Shown piece after piece: positions 56,092-64,000 of a stretch of DNA of 64,000 nt. The position numbers were made by a program, and so were the translations under genes. The first letter of the stretch is position 1. Each line of letters begins with the position of its first letter. The notes beneath the pieces were generated by a model. It worked only from the letters and a program-made list of their open reading frames with translations, made no database searches and was not told where the DNA came from. The DNA comes from Pseudomonadota bacterium (GTDB lineage Bacteria; Pseudomonadota; Gammaproteobacteria; Burkholderiales; Burkholderiaceae_C), in assembly GCA_020161775.1 (NCBI GenBank), contig JAIUOW010000004.1, positions 186,001 through 250,000 of the forward strand, read 5' to 3'.

Positions 56092-57942
56092 ATGAGCGAG
56101 ACATCCCTGAACCCCAAGTACCGCCCGCTGACCTTCGGCGTGACGCGCGTGCTGATGCGCGACGGCCAGGACGGCACGCGCTATGTACGCGCCGACCAGC
56201 CGCTTGAGCCGCATGCACAGCGCCTGACCGACCGCCTGCTCCACTGGGCGCAGGCCACGCCCGGGCGCACCTTCATGGCGCGGCGCGTGCGCAACGCCGA
56301 CGGCAGCACCGGCGACTGGCGCCACATCAGCTACGCCCAGGCGCTGGCCAGCGCGCGCAGCATCGGCCAGGCCCTGCTGGACCGCGGCCTGAGCCCCGAG
56401 CGGCCCGTGGCCATCCTGAGCGAAAACGACCTGGAGCACGCGCTGCTGGCGCTGGGCTGCCTGTACGCGGGCGTGCCCTACTGCCCGGTGTCGCCCGCCT
56501 ATTCCACCGTCAGCCAGAACTACGACAAGCTGCGCCATGTGCTCACCACGCTCACACCGGGCCTGGTATTCGCGGCCGACAGCGCACGCTATGGCAAGGC
56601 CATTGCGGCTACCGTGGGCGACGATGTGGAGGTGCTGACGGGCGATGCGTTCAACACGCTGCTGGCCACCGAGGCCACGGCGGCGGTGGATGCCGCCATG
56701 CAGGCCACCGGGCCCGACACCATCACCAAGTTCCTGTTCACGTCGGGCTCCACCAAGCTGCCCAAGGCGGTGATCAACACCCACGGCATGTGGTGCGCCA
56801 ACCAGCAGCAGATGCGCCAGAGCATGCCGGTGCTGGCCGACGAGCCGCCCGTGCTGGTGGACTGGCTGCCCTGGAACCACACCTTCGGCGGCAACCACAA
56901 CTTCGGCCTGACGGTCTACAACGGCGGCACGCTGTACATCGACGATGGCAAGCCCACGCCCGCGCTCATGGCCGAGACGCTGCGCAACCTGCGCGAGATC
57001 GCGCCCACGGTGTACTTCAACGTGCCCACTGGCTTCGAGGCGATTGCCAACGCCATGAAGACCGACGACGCGCTGCGCAAGAACCTGCTGTCGCGCGTGC
57101 GCATGTTCTTCTATGCCGGCGCGGCGCTGGCCCAGCCCGTGTGGGACACGCTGCATGAGGTGCAGGAGCGCGAGATCGGCGAACGCATCGTGATGGGCAC
57201 CGGCCTGGGCATGACGGAATCGTCGCCGTTTGCGATCTTCGTCACCAACCCCAACGTCAAGGCCGGCTACCTGGGCGTGCCCACGCCGGGACTCGAATTG
57301 AAGCTGGTGCCGGCCGAGGGCAAGACCGAAGTCCGCTACAAGGGCCCCAACATCACGCCTGGCTACTGGCGCGCGCCCGACGCCACGGCAGAGGCCTTTG
57401 ACGAGGAAGGCTTCTTCTGCACCGGCGACGCCGTGCTGTGGATCGACGAGGCCGACGTGCACCAGGGCCTGAAGTTCGACGGCCGCATCGCAGAAGACTT
57501 CAAGCTCGCCACCGGCACGTTCGTGAGCGTGGGCCCGCTGCGCGCCAAGGTCATTGCCGCGGGCGCGCCCTATGTGCAGGACGCGGTGCTGACCGGCATC
57601 AACCTGAAGGAAGTGGGCGCCCTGATATTCCCCACCGCCGCCGTGCGCCAGCTGGCGGGCTTGGGCGTCAACGCCCCGATGAAAGAAGTGGTGGAAAGCG
57701 CACCGGTGCAGGCGCACTTCCAGACAGTGCTCAACGAACTGAACCGTTCAGGCACCGGCAGTGCCAACCGCATCGCGCGGCTGCACGTCATGCACGAGCC
57801 GCCGTCCATCGACAAGGGCGAAGTCACCGACAAGGGCTCCATCAACCAGCGTGCAGTGCTCAAACACCGCGACGCCATGGTGAATGCCCTGCATGACGGC
57901 ACCCTGCCTTTCACCCTTTTGCCAACGGAAGCAAAGCCATGA
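56092..57942 (+). CDS. fcs: Feruloyl-CoA synthetase
   Basis: This 616-residue adenylating enzyme activates ferulate and related hydroxycinnamates to CoA thioesters. The ATP motif TSGSTKLPK is at 217-225, where the Lys/Leu spelling is typical of the feruloyl-CoA synthetase group. WLPWNHTFGGNHNFG and GTGLGMTESSPFA are further hallmarks. The C-terminal DKGSINQRAVLKHR replaces the usual lysine motif region. It is coupled to the SDR gene by 4 bp and follows the crotonase gene closely. Confidence 0.92.
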   Translation: MSETSLNPKYRPLTFGVTRVLMRDGQDGTRYVRADQPLEPHAQRLTDRLLHWAQATPGRTFMARRVRNADGSTGDWRHISYAQALASARSIGQALLDRGLSPERPVAILSENDLEHALLALGCLYAGVPYCPVSPAYSTVSQNYDKLRHVLTTLTPGLVFAADSARYGKAIAATVGDDVEVLTGDAFNTLLATEATAAVDAAMQATGPDTITKFLFTSGSTKLPKAVINTHGMWCANQQQMRQSMPVLADEPPVLVDWLPWNHTFGGNHNFGLTVYNGGTLYIDDGKPTPALMAETLRNLREIAPTVYFNVPTGFEAIANAMKTDDALRKNLLSRVRMFFYAGAALAQPVWDTLHEVQEREIGERIVMGTGLGMTESSPFAIFVTNPNVKAGYLGVPTPGLELKLVPAEGKTEVRYKGPNITPGYWRAPDATAEAFDEEGFFCTGDAVLWIDEADVHQGLKFDGRIAEDFKLATGTFVSVGPLRAKVIAAGAPYVQDAVLTGINLKEVGALIFPTAAVRQLAGLGVNAPMKEVVESAPVQAHFQTVLNELNRSGTGSANRIARLHVMHEPPSIDKGEVTDKGSINQRAVLKHRDAMVNALHDGTLPFTLLPTEAKP

Positions 57943-58703
57943 ACATTCAAGGACAAGCCGCCCTCGTCACCGGCGGCGCATCAGGCCTGGGCGAGGCCAC
58001 CGCGCGCGAGCTGGCCCGCCTGGGCGCCAAGGTGGCCGTGCTGGACGTGAACATGGCTCTGGCCGAAAAGGTGGCCGCCGACATCAACGGCATTGCCTGC
58101 CAGTGCGACATCACCAACACCGACAGCGTGGTGGCCGCGCTGGACAAGGCCGCCGCCGCCCACGGCCCGGCACGCATCCTCATGAACATCGCCGGCATCG
58201 GCACGGCCAAGCGCATCGTCGGCAAGGACGGCAATCCCGCTGCGCTGGAAGATTTTGCGAAAGTCATCAACGTCAACCTGATCGGCAGCTACAACATCAG
58301 CCGCCTGTTTGCTGCGGCCTGCGTCAAGCTGCCCGCGCTGGAAGACGGCGAACGCGGCGTGATGATGTTCACCGCGTCGGTGGCCGCGTTTGACGGCCAG
58401 GTGGGCCAGCAGGCCTACAGCGCCAGCAAGGGCGGCCTGGTCGGCATGACGCTGCCCATGGCGCGCGACCTGGCGCAGCACGGCATCCGCGTGTGCACGG
58501 TGGCGCCGGGCCTGTTTGCCACGCCGCTCATGAAGCAGCTGCCCGAGCCCGTGCAGGCCTCCCTTGCGGCCTCCATCCCGTTCCCCTCGCGCCTGGGCAA
58601 GCCGCAAGAGTTTGCGCAGCTGGCGGCACACATCGTGACCAATGGCCACCTGAACGGCGAGGTCATCCGGCTCGATGGGGCCCTGCGCATGGCCCCTCGA
58701 TAA
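57939..58703 (+). CDS. SDR-family 3-hydroxyacyl-CoA dehydrogenase of the hydroxycinnamate cluster
   Basis: This 254-residue HSD17B10-like enzyme has TGGASGLG at 11-18 and the catalytic Ser147, Tyr160 and Lys164. It would oxidise the 3-hydroxy-3-arylpropionyl-CoA formed by the crotonase to the beta-keto form, the substrate of the divergent amidohydrolase. It overlaps fcs by 4 bp. It is a paralogue of the SDR at 79-837. The presence of this enzyme argues for beta-oxidation rather than aldolase cleavage. Confidence 0.88.
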   Translation: MNIQGQAALVTGGASGLGEATARELARLGAKVAVLDVNMALAEKVAADINGIACQCDITNTDSVVAALDKAAAAHGPARILMNIAGIGTAKRIVGKDGNPAALEDFAKVINVNLIGSYNISRLFAAACVKLPALEDGERGVMMFTASVAAFDGQVGQQAYSASKGGLVGMTLPMARDLAQHGIRVCTVAPGLFATPLMKQLPEPVQASLAASIPFPSRLGKPQEFAQLAAHIVTNGHLNGEVIRLDGALRMAPR

Positions 58704-58727
58704 AACCATTTTTCCAAGGAGACAACC

Positions 58728-59711
58728 ATGAGCAACCGACGTACTTTCATCACCCAGACGGCCGCGCTGGCCGCCGGCGCGGGCTTGCCCCTGTCGGCGC
58801 TGGCCCAAGCCAATCTGGAACTGGCCAAGGTCATCTGCGGCTTCCCGCCCGGTGGCACCAGCGACGCCATGTCGCGCCGCATCGCCGACAAGCTGCGCGG
58901 CGGCTATGCCACCAACGTGGTAGTGGAGAACAAGCCCGGCGCGGGCGGCCAGATCGGCGTGACCACGCTGCGCGACAGCCCGGCTGACGGCAGCTCCATG
59001 CTGCTCACGCCGTCGTCCATGCTGTCGATCTATCCGTTCGTGTACAAGTCGCTTCCCTACAAGCCGCTGGAAGACGTGCAGCCGGTTTCGCTGGCCTGCT
59101 ACTTCAACCACGCGTTCGGCGTGGGCCCGGCCGTGCCCGAGAGCGTGAAGACCATCAAGGACTTCCTGGCCTGGGCCAAGGCCAACCCGACCAAGGCCAA
59201 CTACGGCTCGCCGGGCGCGGGCTCCATGCCGCACCTGATCGTGGGCCTGCTGAACAAGCTGACGGGCAGCGACCTCAAGCACATCCCTTACCGCGGTTCG
59301 GCCCCCGGCATCCAGGACCTGCTGGGCGGGCAGATCTCGGCCATGTCGTCGCCGGTGGGTGATTACCTGCCCTACCTCAAGAGCGGCCGCCTGCGCCTGC
59401 TGGCCATCTCGGGCACCAACCGCAGCCCGTTCGTGCCCGACGTGCCCACGTACCGGCAGCAGGGCTACCCGATCACGGTGCGCGAGTGGTACGGCGTGTT
59501 CCTGCCCGGCAAGGCCAGCCCCGCCGTGGTCAGCCGCGCCGCGGCCTACCTGCAGCCCGCGCTGGCGCAGCCCGACCTGATCAGCAGCATGGCCCAGGTG
59601 GGCATGGAAGTGCAGTCGTCCTCGCCCCAGGTGCTGGGCGATTTGCTGCGCGCCGACGCCGAGGAATGGCGCCGCCTGATCAAGCAGATCGGCTTTACCG
59701 CAGAGAGTTAA
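58728..59711 (+). CDS. Bug-family (TctC-like) binding protein of the hydroxycinnamate cluster
   Basis: This 327-residue periplasmic receptor has a twin-arginine-like signal (NRRTFIT... ending ALAQA near 26). The family patterns VICGFPPGGTSDAMSR and VVVENKPGAGGQIG are present. It lies 24 bp after the SDR gene with an AAGGAG site. The ligand may be a hydroxycinnamic acid. No TctA/TctB partner is close. Confidence 0.88.
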   Translation: MSNRRTFITQTAALAAGAGLPLSALAQANLELAKVICGFPPGGTSDAMSRRIADKLRGGYATNVVVENKPGAGGQIGVTTLRDSPADGSSMLLTPSSMLSIYPFVYKSLPYKPLEDVQPVSLACYFNHAFGVGPAVPESVKTIKDFLAWAKANPTKANYGSPGAGSMPHLIVGLLNKLTGSDLKHIPYRGSAPGIQDLLGGQISAMSSPVGDYLPYLKSGRLRLLAISGTNRSPFVPDVPTYRQQGYPITVREWYGVFLPGKASPAVVSRAAAYLQPALAQPDLISSMAQVGMEVQSSSPQVLGDLLRADAEEWRRLIKQIGFTAES

Positions 59712-59715
59712 ACCA

Positions 59716-59791
59716 CCCCCGAGGCGCCCTTGGCGCCTCCCCCTCAAGGGGGCGCCGCCGGCGGCCCGGCAAAGCCGGTTCCGCGGCGGCA
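59716..59791. repeat. Multi-hairpin GC-rich intergenic repeat (Comamonadaceae type)
   Basis: GAGGCGCC (59721-59728) pairs with GGCGCCTC (59732-59739), then a CCCCT/AGGGG pair, and CCGGC-AAA-GCCGG around 59765-59778. The wording resembles dispersed repeats of Acidovorax, Variovorax and Polaromonas. It lies between the Bug gene and the esterase gene and may end or attenuate transcription there. Confidence 0.6.
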
Positions 59792-59825
59792 CTTGAATAA
59801 ATCGTTGCGCCTTTTGGAGCCTTAT

Positions 59826-61544
59826 ATGAAAACGTCTCGTCTCTGGCTGCTGGGTGCAGTCGTCACCGTTGCGTCGCTGGCGGGCTGCTCTACGCAGCCG
59901 CCGGCCACCACGACGCTGAAAGCCGCCACACCCGCAACGTTAGCCCAATGCGAGCCACTGACCACGGCCTTTCGCCATGACAACACCACGCTGGACTCCG
60001 CCGCCACCGTGCCCGCGGGCGCGCTCAAGCTGGCCGGCCAGAACGTGGCCGCGCACTGCCTGGTCAAGGGCGCGATGCACAAACGCAAGGGCAGCGACGG
60101 GCGCGACTACGCGATTGCATTCGAGATGCGCCTGCCCCGGAACTGGAACGGGCGCTTTTACTACCAGGGCAACGGCGGCCTGGACGGCGCGGTGCGCCCG
60201 GCCGAAGGTGCCCTGGGCGGCGGGCCGCTGACCGGCGCGCTGATGCAGGGCTTTGCCGTCATCAGCTCCGACGCCGGCCACACCGGCGCGCAGACGCCCT
60301 ATTTCGGCGCCGAGCCGCAGGCCCGGCTGGACTACGGCTGGCAGGCCGTGGCCAAGCTCACGCCCATGGCCAAGGGGTTGATCGCCACCGCCTACGGCAA
60401 GGGCCCCGACCGCTCGTACATCGGCGGCTGCTCCAACGGCGGGCGCCACGCCATGGTGGCCGCCGCGCGCATCGGCGACCAGTACGACGGCTACCTGGTG
60501 GGTGCGCCCGGCTACCGCCTGCCCAACGCCGCCATGGCCCAGCTGTGGGGCGTGCAGCAATGGGCGCCGCTGGCCACGCCGGGCGCCACCGTCAAGCACC
60601 CGCTGGCGCCCAACGTGAACATTGCCGACCTGGGCAGCGCACTGACCGCCGCCGAGCGCCAGACGGTGGCAGGCGCGCTGCTGGACAAATGCGACGCGCT
60701 GGACGGCCTGCGCGACGGTATGGTGCAGGCCACGCAGGCCTGCCAGGCGGCGTTTGACATCCGCCGCGACGTGGCCGCCTGTGGCACGGCGGGACGCAAC
60801 GGCGCCTGCCTGACGCCCGCGCAAAAAGACGTGCTGGCCACAGCATTCGCCGGCGCCACCACACGCAGCGGCCGCGCGCTGTACAGCGCCTTTCCCATGG
60901 ACGCGGGCATTGCCGGCGCCAACTGGGCGCAATGGAAATTCGTGAACGCGCTGGCGCTGGACCCGCTGTCGGTGGGCACGGTGTTCAGCTCGCCGCCCAC
61001 GCCGGTGGATGCGATGAAGGAAGACCTGGACGCCCGCCTGGCGCTGCTGTCCGCCACCACGGCCACCTACCGTGAATCGGGCATCTCGCTGATGTCGCCC
61101 CCGGGCCACGAGAGCGCCGCCGGCATGGCCGCGCTGCAGGCACGCGGCGCGCGCATGGTGCTGTACCACGGCGTGAGCGACGCCATCTTCTCGGCCGAGG
61201 ACACCCGCCAGTGGATGCTGCGCCTGGACCAGGCGCTGGGTGGCAAGGGCGCGGACTTCGCGCGCTACTTCCCGGTGCCCGGCATGAACCATTGCAGCGC
61301 CGGCCCGGCGGCCGACCAGTTCGACCTGCTGACGCCGCTGGTGCAGTGGGTGGAGCAAGGCGTGGCACCCAACGCCGTGACGGCCAGCGTGCGCGGCGCC
61401 GGCAACCCCGGCGGCGCCAACGCCGAACTGCCCGCAGGCTGGTCCGCCAGCCGCACCCGGCCGCTGTGCGCCTGGCCCACCGTGGCCCGCTACAACGGCA
61501 GCGGCGACGTGGAAAAAGCATCCAGCTTCAGCTGCAAACCCTGA
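59826..61544 (+). CDS. Tannase/feruloyl esterase-family lipoprotein
   Basis: This 572-residue enzyme would release hydroxycinnamic acids from esters in the envelope. The lipobox is LAGC (18-21, lipid Cys21). The nucleophile elbow GGCSNGG has Cys202-Ser203, and the late MNHCSAG gives the His-Cys pair, the CS-D-HC arrangement of this family in which the two Cys form a disulfide. The ATG at 59826 fits the signal; the open frame to 59730 lies in the repeat. A TTTTGGAGC site precedes it. It is the logical first step for the fcs pathway. Confidence 0.92.
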   Translation: MKTSRLWLLGAVVTVASLAGCSTQPPATTTLKAATPATLAQCEPLTTAFRHDNTTLDSAATVPAGALKLAGQNVAAHCLVKGAMHKRKGSDGRDYAIAFEMRLPRNWNGRFYYQGNGGLDGAVRPAEGALGGGPLTGALMQGFAVISSDAGHTGAQTPYFGAEPQARLDYGWQAVAKLTPMAKGLIATAYGKGPDRSYIGGCSNGGRHAMVAAARIGDQYDGYLVGAPGYRLPNAAMAQLWGVQQWAPLATPGATVKHPLAPNVNIADLGSALTAAERQTVAGALLDKCDALDGLRDGMVQATQACQAAFDIRRDVAACGTAGRNGACLTPAQKDVLATAFAGATTRSGRALYSAFPMDAGIAGANWAQWKFVNALALDPLSVGTVFSSPPTPVDAMKEDLDARLALLSATTATYRESGISLMSPPGHESAAGMAALQARGARMVLYHGVSDAIFSAEDTRQWMLRLDQALGGKGADFARYFPVPGMNHCSAGPAADQFDLLTPLVQWVEQGVAPNAVTASVRGAGNPGGANAELPAGWSASRTRPLCAWPTVARYNGSGDVEKASSFSCKP

Positions 61545-61573
61545 GCCACCCCAAGAAGATCTGACCCCGCACC

Positions 61574-63349
61574 ATGGATTACCGACCCCACGCCGATGAC
61601 GCCCGATTCCTGCTGATGGAGGTGCTGGACGCGCCAGCACAGCTGGCCGCCCTGCCCGCCATGGCCGACGCCGACCCGGCGCTGATGGCCCAGGTGCTGG
61701 ACGAAGCGGGCAAGTTCGTGGGCGAGGTGGTGGCACCGCTGAACGCGGCGGGCGACGCGACGGGCTGCACGTTCAACGCCGGCGGCGTGGCCACGCCGCC
61801 GGGTTTTCGCGATGCGTACCAGGCGTTCTGGCGGGCCGGCTGGCCGGCGCTGGCCTGCGCGCCGCAAGACGGCGGCCAGGGCCTGCCCTGGGTGCTGGAG
61901 GGCGTTCTGTACGAATGGCTGAGCGCGGCCAACCACGGCTGGACCATGGCGCCGGGGCTGCTGCATGGTGCCTATGAGTGCCTGAAGCACCACGGCAGCG
62001 CCGACCTGAAGCAGCGCTACCTGGCAAAGATCGCCAGCGGCGAATGGCTGGCCACCATGTGCCTGACCGAGCCCCATGCGGGCAGCGACCTGGGCCTGGT
62101 GCGCACGCGCGCCGTGGCGCAGGCAGACGGCAGCTACCACCTGAACGGCAGCAAGATCTTCATCTCGGGCGGCGAGCACGACCTGACGGACAACATCATC
62201 CACCTGGTGCTGGCACGGCTGCCCGACGCGCCGCCCGGGCCCAAGGGGCTGTCGCTGTTCCTGGCGCCCAAGGTGCTGCCCCACGACACGCATGGGGGTG
62301 CACGCAACGCCGTGCACTGCGAGCGCATCGAGGAAAAAATGGGCCTGCATGGCAGCCCCACCTGCGCCATGCGGTTTGACGGCGCCACCGGCTGGCTGAT
62401 TGGCGAGCCGGGACGCGGGCTGAACGCGATGTTTGTGATGATGAACGCCGCGCGCCTGCATGTGGCGCTGCAGGGCGTGGGCCTGCTGGACGCGGCCTGG
62501 CAAAAGGCAGACGCCTATGCACGTGAACGCACGCAGATGCGCGTGCCGGGCCCGCGCGACGCCGCCAAGGCAGCAGACGAAATTATTGGCCACCCCGCCA
62601 TCCAGCGCATCCTGGACACCGAGCGCGCCTGGGTGGACTGCGCGCGCGTGCTGGCCTACCGCACGGGTCTGGAACTGGACATCGCGCGCCACCACCCGGA
62701 CGAAAAGCGCCGCGCCAGCGCGCAACGCTGGTGCAGCCTGGTCACGCCGGTGCTCAAGGCCGCCTGCACCGAGCAGGCCTTTCACGGCGCCAGCGACTGC
62801 CTGCAGGTCTTTGGCGGGCACGGCTACATCCGCGAATGGGGCATCGAGCAGATCGTGCGCGATTCGCGCGTGGCCATGATCTACGAGGGCACCAACGAAA
62901 TCCAGGCGATCGACCTGCTGGTGCGCAAGGTGCTGCCCGACGGCGGCGCCGCGCTGGCCGCGCTGCTGCTGGACCTGCGCCACGACCTGGACGCCGCCGT
63001 GCCGGAACACGCCGAGGTGCTGCGCCGCCTGGCCGAGCTGCGCTACGCCACCACGCAGCTGGCCCATGCGGCCCAGGCCGACGCGCAGCTGCCCTACTGG
63101 GTCGCCGGCGACTACCTGCGCGCCGTGGCACTGGCACTGCTGGCCTGGGCCGCCACGCGCATCGACGCGGCCGCGCCCCGCGCCGCGCAGCCCGCGCGCT
63201 GGCAGCGCGCCACCCAGGCGCTGCGCCGCTGGGTGATGCCGGAATTCAGCCTGCGCCTGGGCCTCATCAAGGACAGCGCGGACAAAGCCGCTATGCTTGC
63301 GGGCCAAACCGCCCCCGCAGCCCCAGCCGCCACCCCCGCCAACGCATGA
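61574..63349 (+). CDS. Acyl-CoA dehydrogenase, DmdC-like long form
   Basis: This 591-residue flavoprotein is of the AidB/DmdC group, with an N-terminal extension (about 1-80) before the normal dehydrogenase core. Core motifs are MCLTEPHAGSDLGLV, KIFISGGEHDLTDNI and FGGHGYIREWGIEQIVRD. A C-terminal helical extension follows. In this cluster it may desaturate dihydro-hydroxycinnamoyl-CoA (3-arylpropionyl-CoA). Its stop overlaps the MarR start (ATGA), so it is coupled. Confidence 0.9.
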   Translation: MDYRPHADDARFLLMEVLDAPAQLAALPAMADADPALMAQVLDEAGKFVGEVVAPLNAAGDATGCTFNAGGVATPPGFRDAYQAFWRAGWPALACAPQDGGQGLPWVLEGVLYEWLSAANHGWTMAPGLLHGAYECLKHHGSADLKQRYLAKIASGEWLATMCLTEPHAGSDLGLVRTRAVAQADGSYHLNGSKIFISGGEHDLTDNIIHLVLARLPDAPPGPKGLSLFLAPKVLPHDTHGGARNAVHCERIEEKMGLHGSPTCAMRFDGATGWLIGEPGRGLNAMFVMMNAARLHVALQGVGLLDAAWQKADAYARERTQMRVPGPRDAAKAADEIIGHPAIQRILDTERAWVDCARVLAYRTGLELDIARHHPDEKRRASAQRWCSLVTPVLKAACTEQAFHGASDCLQVFGGHGYIREWGIEQIVRDSRVAMIYEGTNEIQAIDLLVRKVLPDGGAALAALLLDLRHDLDAAVPEHAEVLRRLAELRYATTQLAHAAQADAQLPYWVAGDYLRAVALALLAWAATRIDAAAPRAAQPARWQRATQALRRWVMPEFSLRLGLIKDSADKAAMLAGQTAPAAPAATPANA

Positions 63350-63825
63350 GCACCCGCAAGCCCGCCGCCGTCCCTTCGGTCGAAGAGGTCGATACCAGCT
63401 ACCTGGAAAGCCTGATCGGCTACAACGCGCGGCGCGCGGCGCTGTCGGTGATCGAGGTGTTCCTGGACCGAATGGCCGTGTATGGCCTGCGGCCGGTGGA
63501 TTTTTCGGTGCTGTCGCTGATCACCCACAACCCCGGCATCACCTCGCGCCAGCTGTGTACCACGCTGGGCATGCTGCCGCCCAACCTGGTGGGCATGATC
63601 AACAACTTTGAAAAGCGCGACCTGGTCATGCGCAAGCCCCACCCGCGCGACGGCCGGGCCATGGGGCTGCACCTGACCGCCGCCGGCCACAAGCTGATGC
63701 GCGACGCCGAGCGCACCGCGGCCGAGCTGGAGCGCGACGTGGGCGCCCGCCTGAGCGCGGCCGAAAACAAGACGCTGATCCGGCTGCTGCAGAAGATCTA
63801 CCTGCACCGCACTGAAACGGCCTAG
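63346..63825 (+). CDS. MarR-family regulator (FerC/HcaR-like)
   Basis: This 159-residue winged-helix protein has the HTH ITSRQLCTTLGMLPPNLVGMINNFEKRDLVMRKPHPRDGRA, with the usual MarR wing. In hydroxycinnamate clusters such proteins repress until they bind the CoA thioester. The likely operator is the palindrome at 55260-55277. I chose the ATG at 63346, which overlaps the dehydrogenase stop by 4 bp. Confidence 0.9.
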   Translation: MSTRKPAAVPSVEEVDTSYLESLIGYNARRAALSVIEVFLDRMAVYGLRPVDFSVLSLITHNPGITSRQLCTTLGMLPPNLVGMINNFEKRDLVMRKPHPRDGRAMGLHLTAAGHKLMRDAERTAAELERDVGARLSAAENKTLIRLLQKIYLHRTETA

Positions 63826-63848
63826 CTGACACGGCATAGCACAGTTGT

Positions 63849-63868
63849 AACCCCCATATAAAGGGGTT
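63849..63868 (+). terminator. Stem-loop after the MarR gene
   Basis: AACCCC (63849-63854) pairs with GGGGTT (63863-63868) around CATATAAA. Only three T residues in a row follow, so it is a modest terminator, 24 bp after the stop. Confidence 0.4.
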
Positions 63869-63877
63869 TGCGCGCTA

Positions 63878-63906
63878 TTGTTTGTGTAGCAAAACCTGCG
63901 TACACT
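63878..63906 (+). promoter_or_regulatory. Candidate sigma-70 promoter of the gene at 63950
   Basis: TTGTTT (63878-63883) and TACACT (63901-63906) are 17 bp apart and would start transcription near 63913, about 37 bp before the ATG at 63950. Match is partial. Confidence 0.4.
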
Positions 63907-63949
63907 TGCGCTCCGGCTGCGAGGGCCGCGCACGAGGAGACCCCTTTCA

Positions 63950-64000
63950 ATGAGTTCGAAGGACAACGCGGCGGTGAGCCAGCTGCTGAGCTTGCTGGAA
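63950..64000 (+). CDS. Start of an unidentified gene, cut by the window edge
   Basis: The ATG at 63950 has a strong GAGGAGA ribosome site (63934-63940) and opens MSSKDNAAVSQLLSLLE. Only 17 codons are visible, so no family can be named. It is separate from the hydroxycinnamate operon, with its own candidate promoter and a stem-loop in between. Confidence 0.6.
   Translation, partial: MSSKDNAAVSQLLSLLE

Overview
The window is high-GC and densely coded, and reads as chromosome of a betaproteobacterium in Burkholderiales, most likely Comamonadaceae. The evidence is a dnaG-rpoD pair with an Ala/Lys/Pro-rich sigma-70 N-terminus, a complete pmd-type protocatechuate 4,5-cleavage operon, several stand-alone Bug-type binding proteins, many LysR regulators beside CoA-linked catabolic genes, and GC-rich multi-hairpin intergenic repeats of a kind I associate with this family. 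I see no rRNA, tRNA, CRISPR, phage or transposase gene.

Layout. 1-5.5 kb: an SDR, a lipoprotein-type gamma-glutamyltransferase, a Bug protein and an acyl-CoA ligase. 5.6-10 kb: dnaG and rpoD, closed by a clear terminator. 10-17 kb: a secreted alpha/beta hydrolase, a DMT exporter, a small membrane protein, a decayed SnoaL-like pseudogene, a metal- or envelope-stress-type two-component system with a Spy-like lipoprotein, and a 7TM receptor with a degenerate GGDEF domain. 17-24.7 kb: the minus-strand pmd operon (ModA-like protein, pmdE, pmdF, pmdD, pmdA, pmdB, pmdC, aldo/keto reductase) with a divergent LysR gene. 24.7-32.6 kb: AEC carrier, dehydrogenase, TRAP transporter, vanB, a GntR regulator and vanA. 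32.7-37.9 kb: a MetE-like methyltransferase, two unrecognised proteins flanking tag, and an HCCA isomerase. 37.9-44.9 kb: IclR, a Bug protein and a five-gene translationally coupled acyl-CoA catabolic operon of unknown substrate. 44.9-52.5 kb: Fic, two LysR units, a DODA-type dioxygenase, small lipoproteins and a methyltransferase. 52.5-64 kb: a hydroxycinnamate cluster (CoA ligase and amidohydrolase on one strand; crotonase, feruloyl-CoA synthetase, SDR, Bug, feruloyl esterase, acyl-CoA dehydrogenase and MarR on the other), then the start of an unidentified gene.

How they fit together. The catabolic islands form a plausible lignin-phenolic route. A feruloyl-esterase-type lipoprotein frees hydroxycinnamates, feruloyl-CoA synthetase activates them, and the crotonase, SDR and amidohydrolase could shorten the side chain to vanillate or 4-hydroxybenzoate. 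VanAB demethylates vanillate to protocatechuate, which PmdAB, C, D, E and F convert to pyruvate and oxaloacetate. The visible gaps are a PrpF/LigU-type oxalomesaconate tautomerase, an MFS protocatechuate importer and a vanillin dehydrogenase. Product names rest on motifs and context read by eye; no database search was run.
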